Shown piece by piece: positions 46,616 through 57,013 of a DNA stretch of 64,000 nt (the stretch's first letter is position 1; each line of letters opens with the position of its first letter). The position numbers and the translations under genes are program-made. The DNA comes from Moesziomyces globuligerus (Eukaryota > Basidiomycota > Ustilaginomycetes > Ustilaginales > Ustilaginaceae), in contig JARVLF010000016.1 of NCBI GenBank assembly GCA_030849465.1, forward strand, positions 930,001-994,000, read 5' to 3'. The notes beneath the pieces were generated by a model. It was not told where the DNA came from, made no database searches, and saw only the letters and a list, made by a program, of their open reading frames with translations.

Positions 46616-47965
46616 ATGTCGCGATCTGAAGCCGACGAACGCGATAGCGGCTTTACGAGCGCCAACGGCGCAAATCTGCCGCATGGATTAGAGTACGCAC
46701 CACAGCGCCTCGACAGGGACGCATACGGGGCCGACGAGACGCATCGGTCTCGTGCCGACCGATATAGAGACCCGTATGCCAACCTCGCGCAAGATCCGTA
46801 CGCGGGCGGTTCGGAACGCTCACAACGCACCAGAGGAGGCCCACTGAGCCCCTCGCAGGAGCGACAGTACCAGCACGAGCTCGACATGATGAAGGCACGA
46901 GAGGAGCACGAGCGATCTCACGGTGCATCCTCGTCGCGGAGCGCACGCGCCCAAGAAGCCACCGAAGCATACGCCGGTGTGCCAGCAGCTAGGCTAGACT
47001 CTGACGACTTTGGCCCTCGTTCGTCGTCAACCGAGCGCCCGAATCCGGAGGGCTTCTCTCGCGTTGAAAATGGCAGGAGGTACCGGCTCGTCGTAGTCCA
47101 GCATCCGAGTCGTGCCCGCATGTGCGGCTTCGGCGACAAGGATCGACGTCCGCTCAGCCCCACACTGCTCGTCAAGCTCGTCATCACCGACGAGGCGACG
47201 GGCGAAGAGATCAGTCCGCTCGACGTCAACACCTCGCTCTTTCTGCTCGCCACCGATCTCTGCCATCCGGACGATCTCATGCTGGCACCGAGGAACATCC
47301 TCGTCCATCACCACGCCTCGTCTTTGCCCGTCCATCCGATGCAGCAAGGCGGCCATGCCGGCTACTCTCCAGATGAATACGCGCATCAGTCGGGATCGAG
47401 TTACGGCAACTTTGCAGCCGAAGGTCCACCCGAATCCGACTTCCGCTCACCGCAGCGCTCGGGCTCTCCCTCTGGACCTGCCGGTCCGGACGCCCGCAGC
47501 TCGGCCAACACGCCCATGTCCTTCGCGAGCGGTGGAGGCAACGTGATGGCGGGACAGGGCGAGTCGTACACGCGCAACCTCGTGGGAGCAGCTGTGGCGA
47601 GCGCCTCGGTGCTCAAGGACGAGCAGGACAAGTGGTGCATCTTCTTCGTCTTCCAGGACATCTCGGTGCGCACCGAGGGCGTCTATCGCATCAAGCTCAT
47701 GTTCGTCAACCTCGAGGTGGGCGGCCGTGTCGGAACGGGCGTCTCTGAGGCGCTGGCCGAGACGTATACCGAGCCGTTCACCGTCTACTCGCCACGACGC
47801 TTCCCGGGCATGTTGGATCCCACGCCGCTCTCGCGCAAGCTCGCGTCGCAGGGAATCAAGATCCCCGTGCGCAACGATAAGAAGAAGCAGCGCAGGCGCA
47901 ACGACGATGGTGACATGGTTGGCGACGATGACGGAGGCTCGGGCGGCGACGATGACGACGACTAG
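46616..47965 (+). CDS. Velvet family transcription regulator, VelB-like
   Basis: 449 residues from ATG 46616. The velvet domain is split: the first half is about 155-230 (RYRLVVVQHPSRARMCGFGD, then RRPLSPTLLVKLVI and DLCHPDD), the second about 319-419 (TRNLVGAAVASASVLKDEQD, then IFFVFQDISVRTEGVYRIKL, EPFTVYSPRRFPGMLDPTPL and SRKLASQGIKIPVR). About 88 disordered residues (His/Ser/Gly/Pro-rich) separate the halves, the arrangement known for VelB of Aspergillus. Velvet domains have an NF-kappaB-like fold, dimerise with other velvet proteins and bind DNA, linking development, spore formation and, in U. maydis, virulence. The N-terminus (1-150) is charged and Tyr/Arg-rich. The C-terminus has a nuclear-localisation-like KKKQRRR and then an acidic end of Asp runs. 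Assignment to VelB rather than VosA or VeA rests on the split domain. Confidence 0.88.
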   Translation: MSRSEADERDSGFTSANGANLPHGLEYAPQRLDRDAYGADETHRSRADRYRDPYANLAQDPYAGGSERSQRTRGGPLSPSQERQYQHELDMMKAREEHERSHGASSSRSARAQEATEAYAGVPAARLDSDDFGPRSSSTERPNPEGFSRVENGRRYRLVVVQHPSRARMCGFGDKDRRPLSPTLLVKLVITDEATGEEISPLDVNTSLFLLATDLCHPDDLMLAPRNILVHHHASSLPVHPMQQGGHAGYSPDEYAHQSGSSYGNFAAEGPPESDFRSPQRSGSPSGPAGPDARSSANTPMSFASGGGNVMAGQGESYTRNLVGAAVASASVLKDEQDKWCIFFVFQDISVRTEGVYRIKLMFVNLEVGGRVGTGVSEALAETYTEPFTVYSPRRFPGMLDPTPLSRKLASQGIKIPVRNDKKKQRRRNDDGDMVGDDDGGSGGDDDDD

Positions 47966-48420
47966 ACTTGCGCTTCCTTTCCTCCCAATCCTGAAGTCTT
48001 TTGCAGACCGGCACACGTCAGACGCCAAAGGCGCGCATGCATTGTTCCTGCTTGTGAAGTGCACTTGGAAGCTGTCGGACAGGAAGCAACGTTAAGCTCA
48101 AGGTTGACATGCTCGCTGCGGTCTTGGCGTGATGAGGATGTTCGAATGATTTGAAAATGTTAGGCCGTGTCTGGTAGCGAGAACACCATGTGGAATTCGA
48201 GAATCACGTGTGACTGGCGGGGCAAGCCGGCAGATTTGGCCGAGTTGAATCGGTGATGAAGGGAGGGGGGGGGGGGGGGATTTCTCGCTTCCGAACTGGG
48301 CTTTGGAGATGCGCATTGGAGCCGAGGGTTTGAGGAGGCATCTCCAATCTGGTGGTTTTGGTGGTGAGCACAGCGACTGGATTCCAACCACCATCACCTC
48401 TCGAAAAAGGATACTCCATC
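47966..48420. other. Intergenic region between velvet and COX13 with a G15 run
   Basis: 455 bp. A run of fifteen G (48265-48279) lies about 140 bp before the COX13 ATG. Nothing else gene-like is seen. Confidence 0.5.
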
Positions 48421-49124
48421 ATGGCATCTCGATTTGCAGCTGGCCTGTTCGGCCGTTCGATGCGTACGCTCCAGACTCCTGGTGCGGTTCGTCGCCTCGC
48501 GACATCCGCGGGCGAGAACGAGTTCCTCGCCGAACGCGCCCACCACAAGGACCACGCCGGCAGTGAGTACCGCCCCCAACCCCCAAAACATCCGCGAACA
48601 GAACGCCTCAGTCGAGATTGCAGGATCGTGGTGTGAACAAGGAGTTGGTTGCTGACGACATTTGGTTGGGTTCGTGTTGGATAGAGTCGGCGGATATGTG
48701 GCGCAAGATCTCGCTCTACGTCTGCATCCCCGGTTGTAAGTTCCTCCCTCTTCAACCCTCTCGGGCTTCCTTTCTACAGCTGGGCAACGATACTGATGAA
48801 CTGGCTGGTGTGGATATGTGGAACAGCCATCGTTCTGGGTGTGTACATCTACGGCATCGAGAAGCACCACTACGACCACATGGTGCACGAGTACCACGAG
48901 AACGACAACCAGGCCCCCGAACGCACCTTCTACGAATACAACGTAAGTCCCTCCCTTCCGCCACCACTATCACCTCACCCGATTACGCGAATGGACTGGG
49001 TTTGGAACTGACGCTCTGGTTTTGGATGTTGCGACAGAACATCCGCAAGAAGGCTTTCCCTTGGGGCGACGGTTCCACCTCGTTCTTCCACAACCCCATG
49101 ATCAACCACCCCAAGGACCCTTGA
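48421..49124 (+). CDS. COX13: Cytochrome c oxidase subunit VIa, four exons
   Basis: Exons 48421-48562, 48685-48735, 48827-48942 and 49038-49124 give 131 residues. Donors are GTGAGT, GTAAGT and GTAAGT, acceptors ATAG, ACAG and ACAG, and all joints keep frame. Residues 1-40 are a mitochondrial presequence (ASRFAAGLFGRSMRTLQ, RRLATSAG). The mature part has the single transmembrane helix of subunit VIa, ADMWRKISLYVCIPGSIVLG, spanning the exon 2/3 joint, then the inter-membrane-space tail EKHHYDHMVHEYHEN and the family ending RKKAFPWGDGSTSFFHNPMI. Cox13 is a peripheral-core subunit of complex IV involved in dimer or supercomplex stability. COX7, another complex IV subunit, lies 13 kb away. The exon boundaries are my reading of splice signals supported by conserved sequence across each joint. 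Confidence 0.92.
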
Positions 49125-49950
49125 GCGCACCCCAAGCGTCTCTCGTGCAGCTTTCCTTTCTTTGGTTCCTTCGCACGATCGCTGTTTGGCGACATGTTTT
49201 GAAACCTGCCGAACCGTATTGTGCTTTTGAATCCAAGAGCTTCGAAATCAATCCTTTCCTTCTTACCTTGCAGCCTGTGCTTGCCCGACTCGGTCACACA
49301 GCCGAGTGAAGAGGGTGGCAATGATCGAGCGGTAGGGCAGGCTTGTCTGCGTTGGGCAAGAGCCTGCTCGTGATGCGGTTTCGGTCGGTCTGCACTTTTC
49401 TCCCAGCGGTGTTCACCAGAGGCGGAGAAAGGAATCCGGCCTGAGAAGGGGCCCGCTTCAGCGTGGCGTGGAGCGTCTTGAACCTCGGTCGCTCCAACCT
49501 TTGCGCTTTGAGACGGCTTCACGAACCGGAGATCGGGGTGCAATCGAGCTCGAGCTTCAGACTTGGCTGCTTGGACCAGTGCTGATCGCACAATCCGAGC
49601 CGCAAGGTCAACAGACGCCGCTTGCACGCGATCCACCTCCCAAGCATTCACCCGTCACGCTGAGCAGCGCCGCATCCCGCCCCATGCGGCCGCGTCCCAA
49701 ACAAGGCCCTGCAACTCTCCACCCGCCGCGAACTGACCCGCTCTACTGCGCACAACCACGCCCACACAGACCCCAGTGGATCGAGACAAGATGAGCATCA
49801 CAGAAAGAAAGGAGGGCGAACAAAAAGAGAAAGACAAAGAAAAAGAGGGGCGAGGCAGCAAAGAAGAGAAGAAAGAAAGGAAGGACAAAGGGGGTCGATA
49901 GCCTTACAGCCTTTGCGTGGAGGGGTATGCGTAGAAGAGCTGTGGCGACA
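49125..49950. other. Intergenic region between convergent COX13 and VAC8
   Basis: 826 bp. The right part (about 49795-49895) is a purine-rich tract on the plus strand (AAAGAAAGG, GAAGAGAAG type), i.e. a long polypyrimidine tract in the presumed VAC8 3' UTR. No gene is seen. Confidence 0.5.
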
Positions 49951-51732
49951 CTACTGCTGGGGCTCGAGGATCATCTCCTGGATGCGCCTTGCGAGGGAGG
50001 AGATCTCGCCCTCTGCCGAGGTGCCGTCGTCGGAGCCGTCGGTCCTCTCGTCCTCTGCGCTCTGGTCTGCCGAGAGCGAGGCGAGGTGCTGGATGAGCGG
50101 GAGGAGCTGGTCGGAGCTGCGGATGTTGTCTTCGAGCTGTGCATCGCCCGACTCGAGCAGCTGGACGATGGTCCACACGGCGATGTGCTGGAAGGTCGAG
50201 TCGTGCGACTCGAGGAAGCGCACCAGATAGCCATGCAGACCGCCCTCGGGCTGGTTCCACACGGCGTTGAACGGCGCATAGTCGTCCGACTTGGACGAGA
50301 GGTTGCCCAGCGCCGCGGCCGAGTTGCCCTGCACCTCGACCGACGCCGACGCCGTGAGCGGGATGAGCACCTCGCAGATGCCCATCTCGAGCAGCTGCGG
50401 CTTGAGGTCCTCCGAGAGCGCGAGCACGGCGGCGCACGCGGTCATCTCGCTCTGCACGCTGAGCGGCACGTTGAGCACGAGCTCCTTGATGCGCTCCACC
50501 GCGCCCGCCTCGACGATCGCCGTCTTGTTGCGCTCGCTCGAGGCGGCGAGGTTGCGCAGCGTGCTGATGGCGTGGCACTGGATCTCCTCGTTGTCCTCGT
50601 GGCTGAGCAGGTCGATGAGCGGATGCAGGAAGCCCGCGTCGATGATGGGCGACTCGTTGGCCGGGTGGATCGACACGTTGCGCACGCACGCCGCCGCCGA
50701 GAGGATGAGCGGCAGGAACGACGAGCGCAGCAGCCTCAGCAGCGGCGGCAAGCCGTTGGAGCGCACGATCTCGATCTGGTACTTTTCGTCCGAGGCGAGG
50801 TTGCGCAGCGCCAGCGCCGACTGGCACTGCACCTTGAGCGACGAGCTCTCCATGAGGCCGATGAGGTTCTGCACGAGTCGCGGCTCGGTCTGCGCGAGCT
50901 TCTTGCGGTTGGCCGCATCGACGGCGATGTTGCTGAGCGCGGTGGTGCAGTAGTACTGCACGTCGGTGTCCGAGCTGCCGAGCAGACCGACGAGCACGGG
51001 GATGGCGCCGGCGTTGACGAGCTGCTGGCGGTTCTCGTCGCTGTGCGTCATGTTGAGCAGCGCGCCCGTGGCGTTGCGCTGCACACGCATGTCCTTGGAC
51101 CGAGCCAGCCGCGTGAGCGGGACGAGTGCGCCGGACTTTGCGATCTTGGTCTTGTTGTCGTCGTGCGTGGCGAGGTTGGTGATGCAGCCGACGGCGTTGC
51201 ACTGCACCTCGACGTTGGGGCTGAGCATCTGGCGGATCAAGGGTTCGAGGCCGCCGAGCTTGACGATCAGCAGCTTGTTCTCGGCGTTGACGGCGAGGTT
51301 GCCCAGCGCCGCGCTCGCCGCGCGCTGCACCTCGACGTCGTGGCTCTGCAGAAGGAACATGATGGGCTCGAGCGTGTCGCGGCCGACTTCGCGCACCTCC
51401 TTCTCCGTGATCTCGGCAAAGGCGAGCGCTGCGCTGCGCTGCAGGTCCACATTGTCGCTGAACGAGAGCGTCGATAACGCGCGCAGCGGGTCGCCGGTGA
51501 AGAAGTTGGTCTCGGAGCGGTCTGTAGCAAGAGCGAGATGAGGGTGAGGCGAGGACGTGTCAGCGATCGTACGGACTGCCGAGAGGGCGCGTGCTGGTCA
51601 GGCTGGCTGCTACTTACTTTCAAGGTACTGGAGCAGGTCAGCCACGGCATCTCGCTCGTTGTCGAGCAGGAGCGGCTCGTAGTTGGCGTTCCTGGAGGAG
51701 CCGCAGCCGCAGCAGCTGCAAACGTTACCCAT
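49951..51732 (-). CDS. VAC8: Vacuolar armadillo-repeat protein Vac8, two exons
   Basis: Exons 51618-51732 and 49951-51521 (minus) give 561 residues. The intron has donor GTAAGT and acceptor CTACAG, and the joint reads [21 protein letters not shown], matching Vac8. The N-terminus [13 protein letters not shown] carries Gly2 for N-myristoylation and four cysteines for palmitoylation, the known membrane anchor. Eleven or twelve armadillo repeats follow, each with the pattern [54 protein letters not shown] and so on to the repeat ending [15 protein letters not shown]. The C-terminus is acidic. Vac8 sits on the vacuole membrane, binding Vac17 for inheritance, Nvj1 for nucleus-vacuole contacts and Atg13 for selective autophagy. 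The length matches yeast Vac8 (578). If the intron is kept, translation stops after two more codons. Confidence 0.95.
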
Positions 51733-52792
51733 GGTGGAGAGCGTGCAGCGCCTGCGCTCACGAGCGTGCTGGTTGGTAGGGACTGTCTGCCAGCGGATGA
51801 ACCTGCAGATGACAAATGGCAAGCGCGGGTCCAGACGATGGAGTGGCTTCGAGCTGGATGCGGGGCCGCCTTTGCGCTTTCGAGACTTGTCGACAGTTCC
51901 GATGCGAGTGAGTCGAGCTGCTCGAGAGGGGCTAGAGTAGCTGTGAAGCGTCGGATGACCGAGTAGACGAAGAAGCGCCGAAGGGTCGTATGCGAATAGC
52001 GACACTTGACGGGTTGGAGCTGCTTCGAGGTGAACGCGCGAGGTGGGCGAGGTTACCTGCGAAGTGGAGCGGAGGGGGGCGACGTCCAAGCTGTGAAGCA
52101 GACGAAGTGCTGCGATACCAGCAAGATGGTGTGCAAACGACAGTGGAGGGGATGGGGAGGGGGAGGGGGCGGGTGGAGGAGATGGCGACGAGCGAGCGCT
52201 GGTTGGCTGAGTGTGGAAATGGGAATGGGAGCGCGTCAGTTGTCTGGCGAGGAGGGGGGGCCTTTGCGCTCGCAGGTGGAGTTGGGCACGCAAGGAGCTG
52301 GCGCGCAGCAGCGATCCTTTGAGCTCAGCCCACTGCAGCGCTCACGCCACGGTGGGCACGGTGGGCACGGTGGTTGCAGCGCGCGTTGCCTTTGCGTAGA
52401 ACCAGCAAAATGCACGAAAAAAGGGGCGCGGGGGAACGGGCAGAGCATCAGCCTCAGCCTTAGCCTCGACCTCAAGCCTGGACTGGCGCTCGGTCCAATT
52501 TCAAAAGCGCGCGTCCATGTCTGTTTGAACTTCTCGTGCGTTTTCGGTCTTTGAAATGTTCAACTTCGCTGGCTCTCCAAGTCGACTTGGGCCAAAGCAG
52601 TCGGCTGCTGCTGACTTTCCATCTTGGGCGCGTGAACTCAGACAGCGACGACAGGCGACACACAGCTGGCGACGTCTTCGGCCGCATAGTCCTGCTTCGC
52701 TCTGGGTATCATTTGCACCAATAGACACAGATGCGCAAGAAGCGCCACGAAGGTAACACGAATCGTCCGAGGCTGTCTCTGCCGTGCTGACT
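51733..52792. other. VAC8 promoter region and 3' flank of the 1406-residue gene
   Basis: About 1.06 kb. A short GGTGGGCAC tandem repeat (about 52351-52373) and a run of CAGCCT-like hexamers (about 52449-52475) are visible. Purine-rich G tracts (near 52150-52190) lie 420-450 bp upstream of VAC8. No gene is seen. Confidence 0.5.
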
Positions 52793-55700
52793 TCAGTGCT
52801 TGATCGAAGACTGGCGCGCGACGGTGAGCGACCCATGTGAGAACGCGACCGGCAAAGGCGATCGAGCCGACCTCTGCGAGGCTGGCGACATGGGCCGGCC
52901 TCCGACCTTGGTAGCAGAGTCGGGCTCGACCGCCGAGGTGAGTGCAGGCGAGGCGAGCGAGGATGCATGCGACGAGGACAGCGGCAACGGTGCCGGCACG
53001 GTCAAGCCCTGCAGACGGTAGCGCTCGCTCATGCTCATCCTCGCTGGGCCCGCAGGCGACATGCCTGCATTGCTCGCCGGGCTCATCTCGAGATCAGCAG
53101 CAATCGTATCCAGCCTCGCCGACGCCGGGCTTCCCATCTCGCTCTGTTCCGAGATCGGCGCCATGCCCGCCTCTTCCGGCTGCAGGAACTCGCTCGGGAT
53201 CGGCGTACGCCTCGGCGCCGCCTCGACCGATTTTCGCAGCGAGCTTCTGCGCGGCGGCAGCTCGACGTCCTTCGCCACTCCCGCCACTCCCGCTGCTGGC
53301 TTGCTGCCCAACGAGGAGAGCGCGGGCATCGAGCCGTGCGTTGCGCCGACCAGATGCGTCACCTCGGCACTGTTGCGCGCCGAAGCGCTAGTGCCTCGCG
53401 ACGAAATCGAGTCCCATCGTCGACCCAGCCGAGCGATGCTCGCAAAGCGCGAAGACTCGTGCATTTCGTTGCTCTCGGACGACGAGAAGATACTGTTTCC
53501 CGTGCCGAACGACGACGACTTGGAGCTCCCCGAACGCCCTCGCAGATGCCGCGATCCGACGCTCGTGTGAAAGGCTGGCCCATGCAGCGTGTCGTACGAG
53601 TACTTGCGCGAGGTAGGCGGATACCGTTTGGCATGCGCAGCCTCCGAGATTGGCGGCGCAGGAAGCGGTCGTTGTACTTCCGACGAGTGCATCTGCACTG
53701 GAGGCAGCGCTTTATCGCGCGAGGAGGACTGCGACACAGACTGCGCCTGCCGACTGCCCAGAGGAAAGGGCGTTGGCTGCGGGAAGGTCGCCTCCTTATC
53801 CGAGGCGCGAGACCAAGGGAAACGGAAGACCTTGTTCAGGCTCGAAGTCGACGACGAGGAGCGCAGTCGGGAGTGACCCAAGTCGAGCGATTGCGATTCC
53901 CGCACCTCCTCGTCCCGTCCGGCGAGATTCATCCTCGATAGGGACGCAATACGTCCCCGAAGCGTCCGCACGCCAGACACGTTCTCCGCATGTGGAGGCG
54001 ATGCGACTCGCTCAGGCATTGCATCCGCCGTTGGGAAAGGCTCGACCGCTTGAGTCTTTGACGGCACAGGAGGCCTGGACCTGTCCGACTCGGAAGACGC
54101 AATCGAGGGCAACGGTTTTCGAAGCCCGGCGCCCGCGAGCGACTTGGTCGTTTGCGCAGACACCATGGGTGCTGCTGCCAGCTCCGGTGTCCGGAAGCTC
54201 GAAGAGAACGAAGGACGGGCAGAGGCGATCTCGGTCGAGATGCGCACCACCTGCTCCTGGAGACCGGCGATCTCCTGCTCGTGCTTGCGAATGAGCTCGC
54301 GATTCCTCTCGACCTGGCCCCACAGCTGTGCCTGGCGCACGGGGTCCATCGCGCTGCTCGCGCTCATCGAGCGATTGCGGCCTGGCGAAAATTGGCCCGG
54401 CACCGCCAGTCCCTGCGTAGACAACTTGGACATCTGCGAGGATGGCGTGGCCGTTAGATCGGCATTCGGGTGAGCCCGGCATCCGCATTGCCATGTGGCG
54501 TTGGTCTTGCCGGCAAGTGCGCATTGCGGGCGGTGGAAAGCGGACGCTGATGGGCGGATCGCAGGCACGCCATCGTCGTCGATGCAGACGCTCCAGGCGT
54601 GCAACTCGCCCGGCGCCCGCTTGCCAAACTCTGGAGCGAAGCGGTTGAGCACCGTGTCCGAATTGCGACGCGTCAGCCTGGGCGAGCTAGACTGGCCCGG
54701 CAGCGCAGGCATCGGCTTATGCAGGCCGAAAGCACCCGCTCTCGACTTGGGCCCGGGAGCAGCTCGATTGCTCTCCTCTGTGCGGAAGGGGTGGCTTGGG
54801 GGAAGGTGCTGATGAGACTCGGAGGCAGAGTCGGCCAAGACCTCCTCCTCATCATCGACAGCAAGCTGGGCAAATCCGGTGGCCTCCGATTCGCCTTTGA
54901 GCAAGAGGGGGCTCTGTAACAGGGCAAGCGGTTTCGGGGCCTGTCTCGCGGCTGATAACGCAGGCATGCTAGCACTGGATCCCAAACCCTCGTCTGAGCC
55001 AGCCGCGTCCCGGCGAATGGGCCGGGAGAAGTTGTAGCTAGCCGTAGCGCCATCTTCGCTGCTTCGACCGAGGAAGGTGCGGCGATGCTTGGCGCGCTCG
55101 GCCCGCGAATCGAGCAAGGTGGGTCGCTGTGCATCCTGCGCGTTCCCGACCACCGCCCAGCTCGGGCTCTGTTGCTCGAACGAAGGGCGAGAAGAAGAGA
55201 TGTAGGGCAGGCCGCCCGCGGACGGCCTGGTTGATGGTCCTTTGGACCCATCGTCCCGAGCAGGCCCACCTTCCGCAGCACCCTGAGTTGCAAAGAGCGT
55301 CGAGAGCATGGGACTGGAACTCGATCTGGTGATCTTCTCGAGTCCCTGCGGCGAATTGCCGGTGCTCGTGTAGAGGACCGAAGAGCCGAGGAGATGGTTG
55401 CGCCATACATGCTGGGTTGTGTCGAGCATCTGCTTGACTGTGTCGCGAGGAATGTCGAGAGATCTCGCGAGCTCGTCGGTGGATGCATTGCGCGAGAGTG
55501 TCAAGACCTTGCGATCGCTACCCACAGCCAGCTTCGTTTGGCCAGGTGCGCTGGCCGACGGAGGCGAGGCTGAGCTGCCAGCTGTCTGCATGCTCGACAG
55601 CCGATCAACACTGGAGGAGGACCGCAACGTTGGCAGGATGAGCGGCCTCTGCAATTGTCTCGATGAGCGACGCGAGTTGATCTCGCCGTCCTGCTGCTGA

Positions 55701-57013
55701 GAGGCTTGTAGGGGAATGGCGACGGAATTGGGCTGCTCGGTGTCATCCTGGTTGGTGGGGGTCGGCTGATCGGGCAAGGCAGGAAGAGCGTCGGTTGGGG
55801 CAGGTCGAGGGGGTGGATTTCGCACCTGTCGGTTGCGCGGCGGCGACACAGTAGATGTGGTGAGACCAGATGGCACGAGAGCATGCACGGGCTTGGGCAT
55901 GATGGTAGCAAGCATTTCGGTCTCGTCATCGTCCATATCCAGGTAAGGCAGTTCGGTTGAGCTGCGATTCTGCGGGATTCCACCGTGCTTGCGTCCCTCG
56001 AGGTGCCAACGTTCACCTCCATCCCAGCTGTTTTCCTTGAGCATGGCTGGTGCCCTGAGACCCAGTGCACCAAATGGAGCCGTCGGCTGAGATGGGTGCA
56101 GGGAAGGCATCGGTGGCTCAACTCTCGACGGCGGCTGGCGGGTGGTGGGGGATGGAAATGAGCTGATGAGCGAAGCGAGCGCTGGAGACGACGTCGGCAG
56201 CGACAACTGCGATCCATGCGCAGGCGCAGGCGAGGACACTGACGGGATGCGGAGCAGGTCGGGACCAACATCGGCCCGAGAAGAGCTGGAGGTGCTCGAC
56301 AAGACGGCAGACCCCGTCGCGGCCGAGATGCCTGTACTCGGTGGAGACGCGATCAGTGGAGAGCGACTTGGTGGTGGCTCTTGAATTGTCGGGGGCTGTT
56401 GAGGCGGTGGTGATGCGATGCTGGCGGTCTCGTTGTCCGAGTCGCTGTCGTGGTCTCGGTTGCTCATGTCGAGAAAGGAAAAGCGAGACGCGTTGAAGTC
56501 GAGCAGACCTGTGGTGCTGAAGGGACGACCGAAGCCGGCGTCGTCGAGCTGCAAGGCGGGCGGCGGCGAAGCAGCCGATGACGGCAGCGCTGGAAGGGGA
56601 TGTCCGAGGATGGGCGAGTAAGTGGTGACCGAGTCCGACGGGTTGGTGCGCTTTAGTTTGGGAGCCCATCGCGGTTGCCAGACCTTTGCGGAAGGTTCTG
56701 AAGCACCGCTGTGCGAAGAGGCCTGCTCCGGGCCGAGACCCGGCTGCGTTGGTCTAGCTGCTTTTGTGAGAGAAGGGACACGTATGCGGAATCGCCCGCT
56801 GTTGCTGCGTGTGAGGCCGTTCGGAACGTCGCCGTGGGCGGGCGCGACGGCGAGTCGGGAAGATTCGCCTTTCGACATGCTCGCCTGGCCACCGTCGTGT
56901 GCAGACTGGTGATGCGATTGATGTGGCTGGGTTGAGCTCGCAGCTTTGGGTCTCTTGTCGATGCGGAGCGGAGGAGGTGGAAGACCCTTGGTGGCGTGTG
57001 TAGATGCCATCAT
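52793..57013 (-). CDS. Unrecognised 1406-residue, largely disordered Ser/Pro-rich protein
   Basis: Two ATGs in tandem start the frame (57013 and 57010); no intron is evident. Most of the protein is low-complexity Ser/Pro/Ala sequence, probably a scaffold or signalling protein with many phosphosites. Three islands look structured: about 500-550, a helical stretch TLSRNASTDELARSLDIPRD, then VKQMLDTTQHVWRNHLLGSS; about 785-845, RLTRRNSDTVLNRFAPEF, then GELHAWSVCIDDDGVPAIRP with cysteines spaced C-x(23-27)-C and a CxC in WQCGCRAHP; and about 880-925, a coiled coil (QVERNRELIRKHEQEIAGLQ, then EQVVRISTEI). Basic Leu/Ser-rich segments near the C-terminus (GRDEEVRESQSLDLGHSRLR) resemble kinase targets. 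I cannot name the family. The frame of 1406 codons with biased third positions makes it a real gene. Confidence 0.8.
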   Translation of the reverse strand: MMASTHATKGLPPPPLRIDKRPKAASSTQPHQSHHQSAHDGGQASMSKGESSRLAVAPAHGDVPNGLTRSNSGRFRIRVPSLTKAARPTQPGLGPEQASSHSGASEPSAKVWQPRWAPKLKRTNPSDSVTTYSPILGHPLPALPSSAASPPPALQLDDAGFGRPFSTTGLLDFNASRFSFLDMSNRDHDSDSDNETASIASPPPQQPPTIQEPPPSRSPLIASPPSTGISAATGSAVLSSTSSSSRADVGPDLLRIPSVSSPAPAHGSQLSLPTSSPALASLISSFPSPTTRQPPSRVEPPMPSLHPSQPTAPFGALGLRAPAMLKENSWDGGERWHLEGRKHGGIPQNRSSTELPYLDMDDDETEMLATIMPKPVHALVPSGLTTSTVSPPRNRQVRNPPPRPAPTDALPALPDQPTPTNQDDTEQPNSVAIPLQASQQQDGEINSRRSSRQLQRPLILPTLRSSSSVDRLSSMQTAGSSASPPSASAPGQTKLAVGSDRKVLTLSRNASTDELARSLDIPRDTVKQMLDTTQHVWRNHLLGSSVLYTSTGNSPQGLEKITRSSSSPMLSTLFATQGAAEGGPARDDGSKGPSTRPSAGGLPYISSSRPSFEQQSPSWAVVGNAQDAQRPTLLDSRAERAKHRRTFLGRSSEDGATASYNFSRPIRRDAAGSDEGLGSSASMPALSAARQAPKPLALLQSPLLLKGESEATGFAQLAVDDEEEVLADSASESHQHLPPSHPFRTEESNRAAPGPKSRAGAFGLHKPMPALPGQSSSPRLTRRNSDTVLNRFAPEFGKRAPGELHAWSVCIDDDGVPAIRPSASAFHRPQCALAGKTNATWQCGCRAHPNADLTATPSSQMSKLSTQGLAVPGQFSPGRNRSMSASSAMDPVRQAQLWGQVERNRELIRKHEQEIAGLQEQVVRISTEIASARPSFSSSFRTPELAAAPMVSAQTTKSLAGAGLRKPLPSIASSESDRSRPPVPSKTQAVEPFPTADAMPERVASPPHAENVSGVRTLRGRIASLSRMNLAGRDEEVRESQSLDLGHSRLRSSSSTSSLNKVFRFPWSRASDKEATFPQPTPFPLGSRQAQSVSQSSSRDKALPPVQMHSSEVQRPLPAPPISEAAHAKRYPPTSRKYSYDTLHGPAFHTSVGSRHLRGRSGSSKSSSFGTGNSIFSSSESNEMHESSRFASIARLGRRWDSISSRGTSASARNSAEVTHLVGATHGSMPALSSLGSKPAAGVAGVAKDVELPPRRSSLRKSVEAAPRRTPIPSEFLQPEEAGMAPISEQSEMGSPASARLDTIAADLEMSPASNAGMSPAGPARMSMSERYRLQGLTVPAPLPLSSSHASSLASPALTSAVEPDSATKVGGRPMSPASQRSARSPLPVAFSHGSLTVARQSSIKH

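Noticed and set aside
49927..51477. 516-codon plus-strand open frame opposite VAC8
   Set aside because: Antisense to armadillo repeats; its apparent repetition mirrors the repeats of VAC8.
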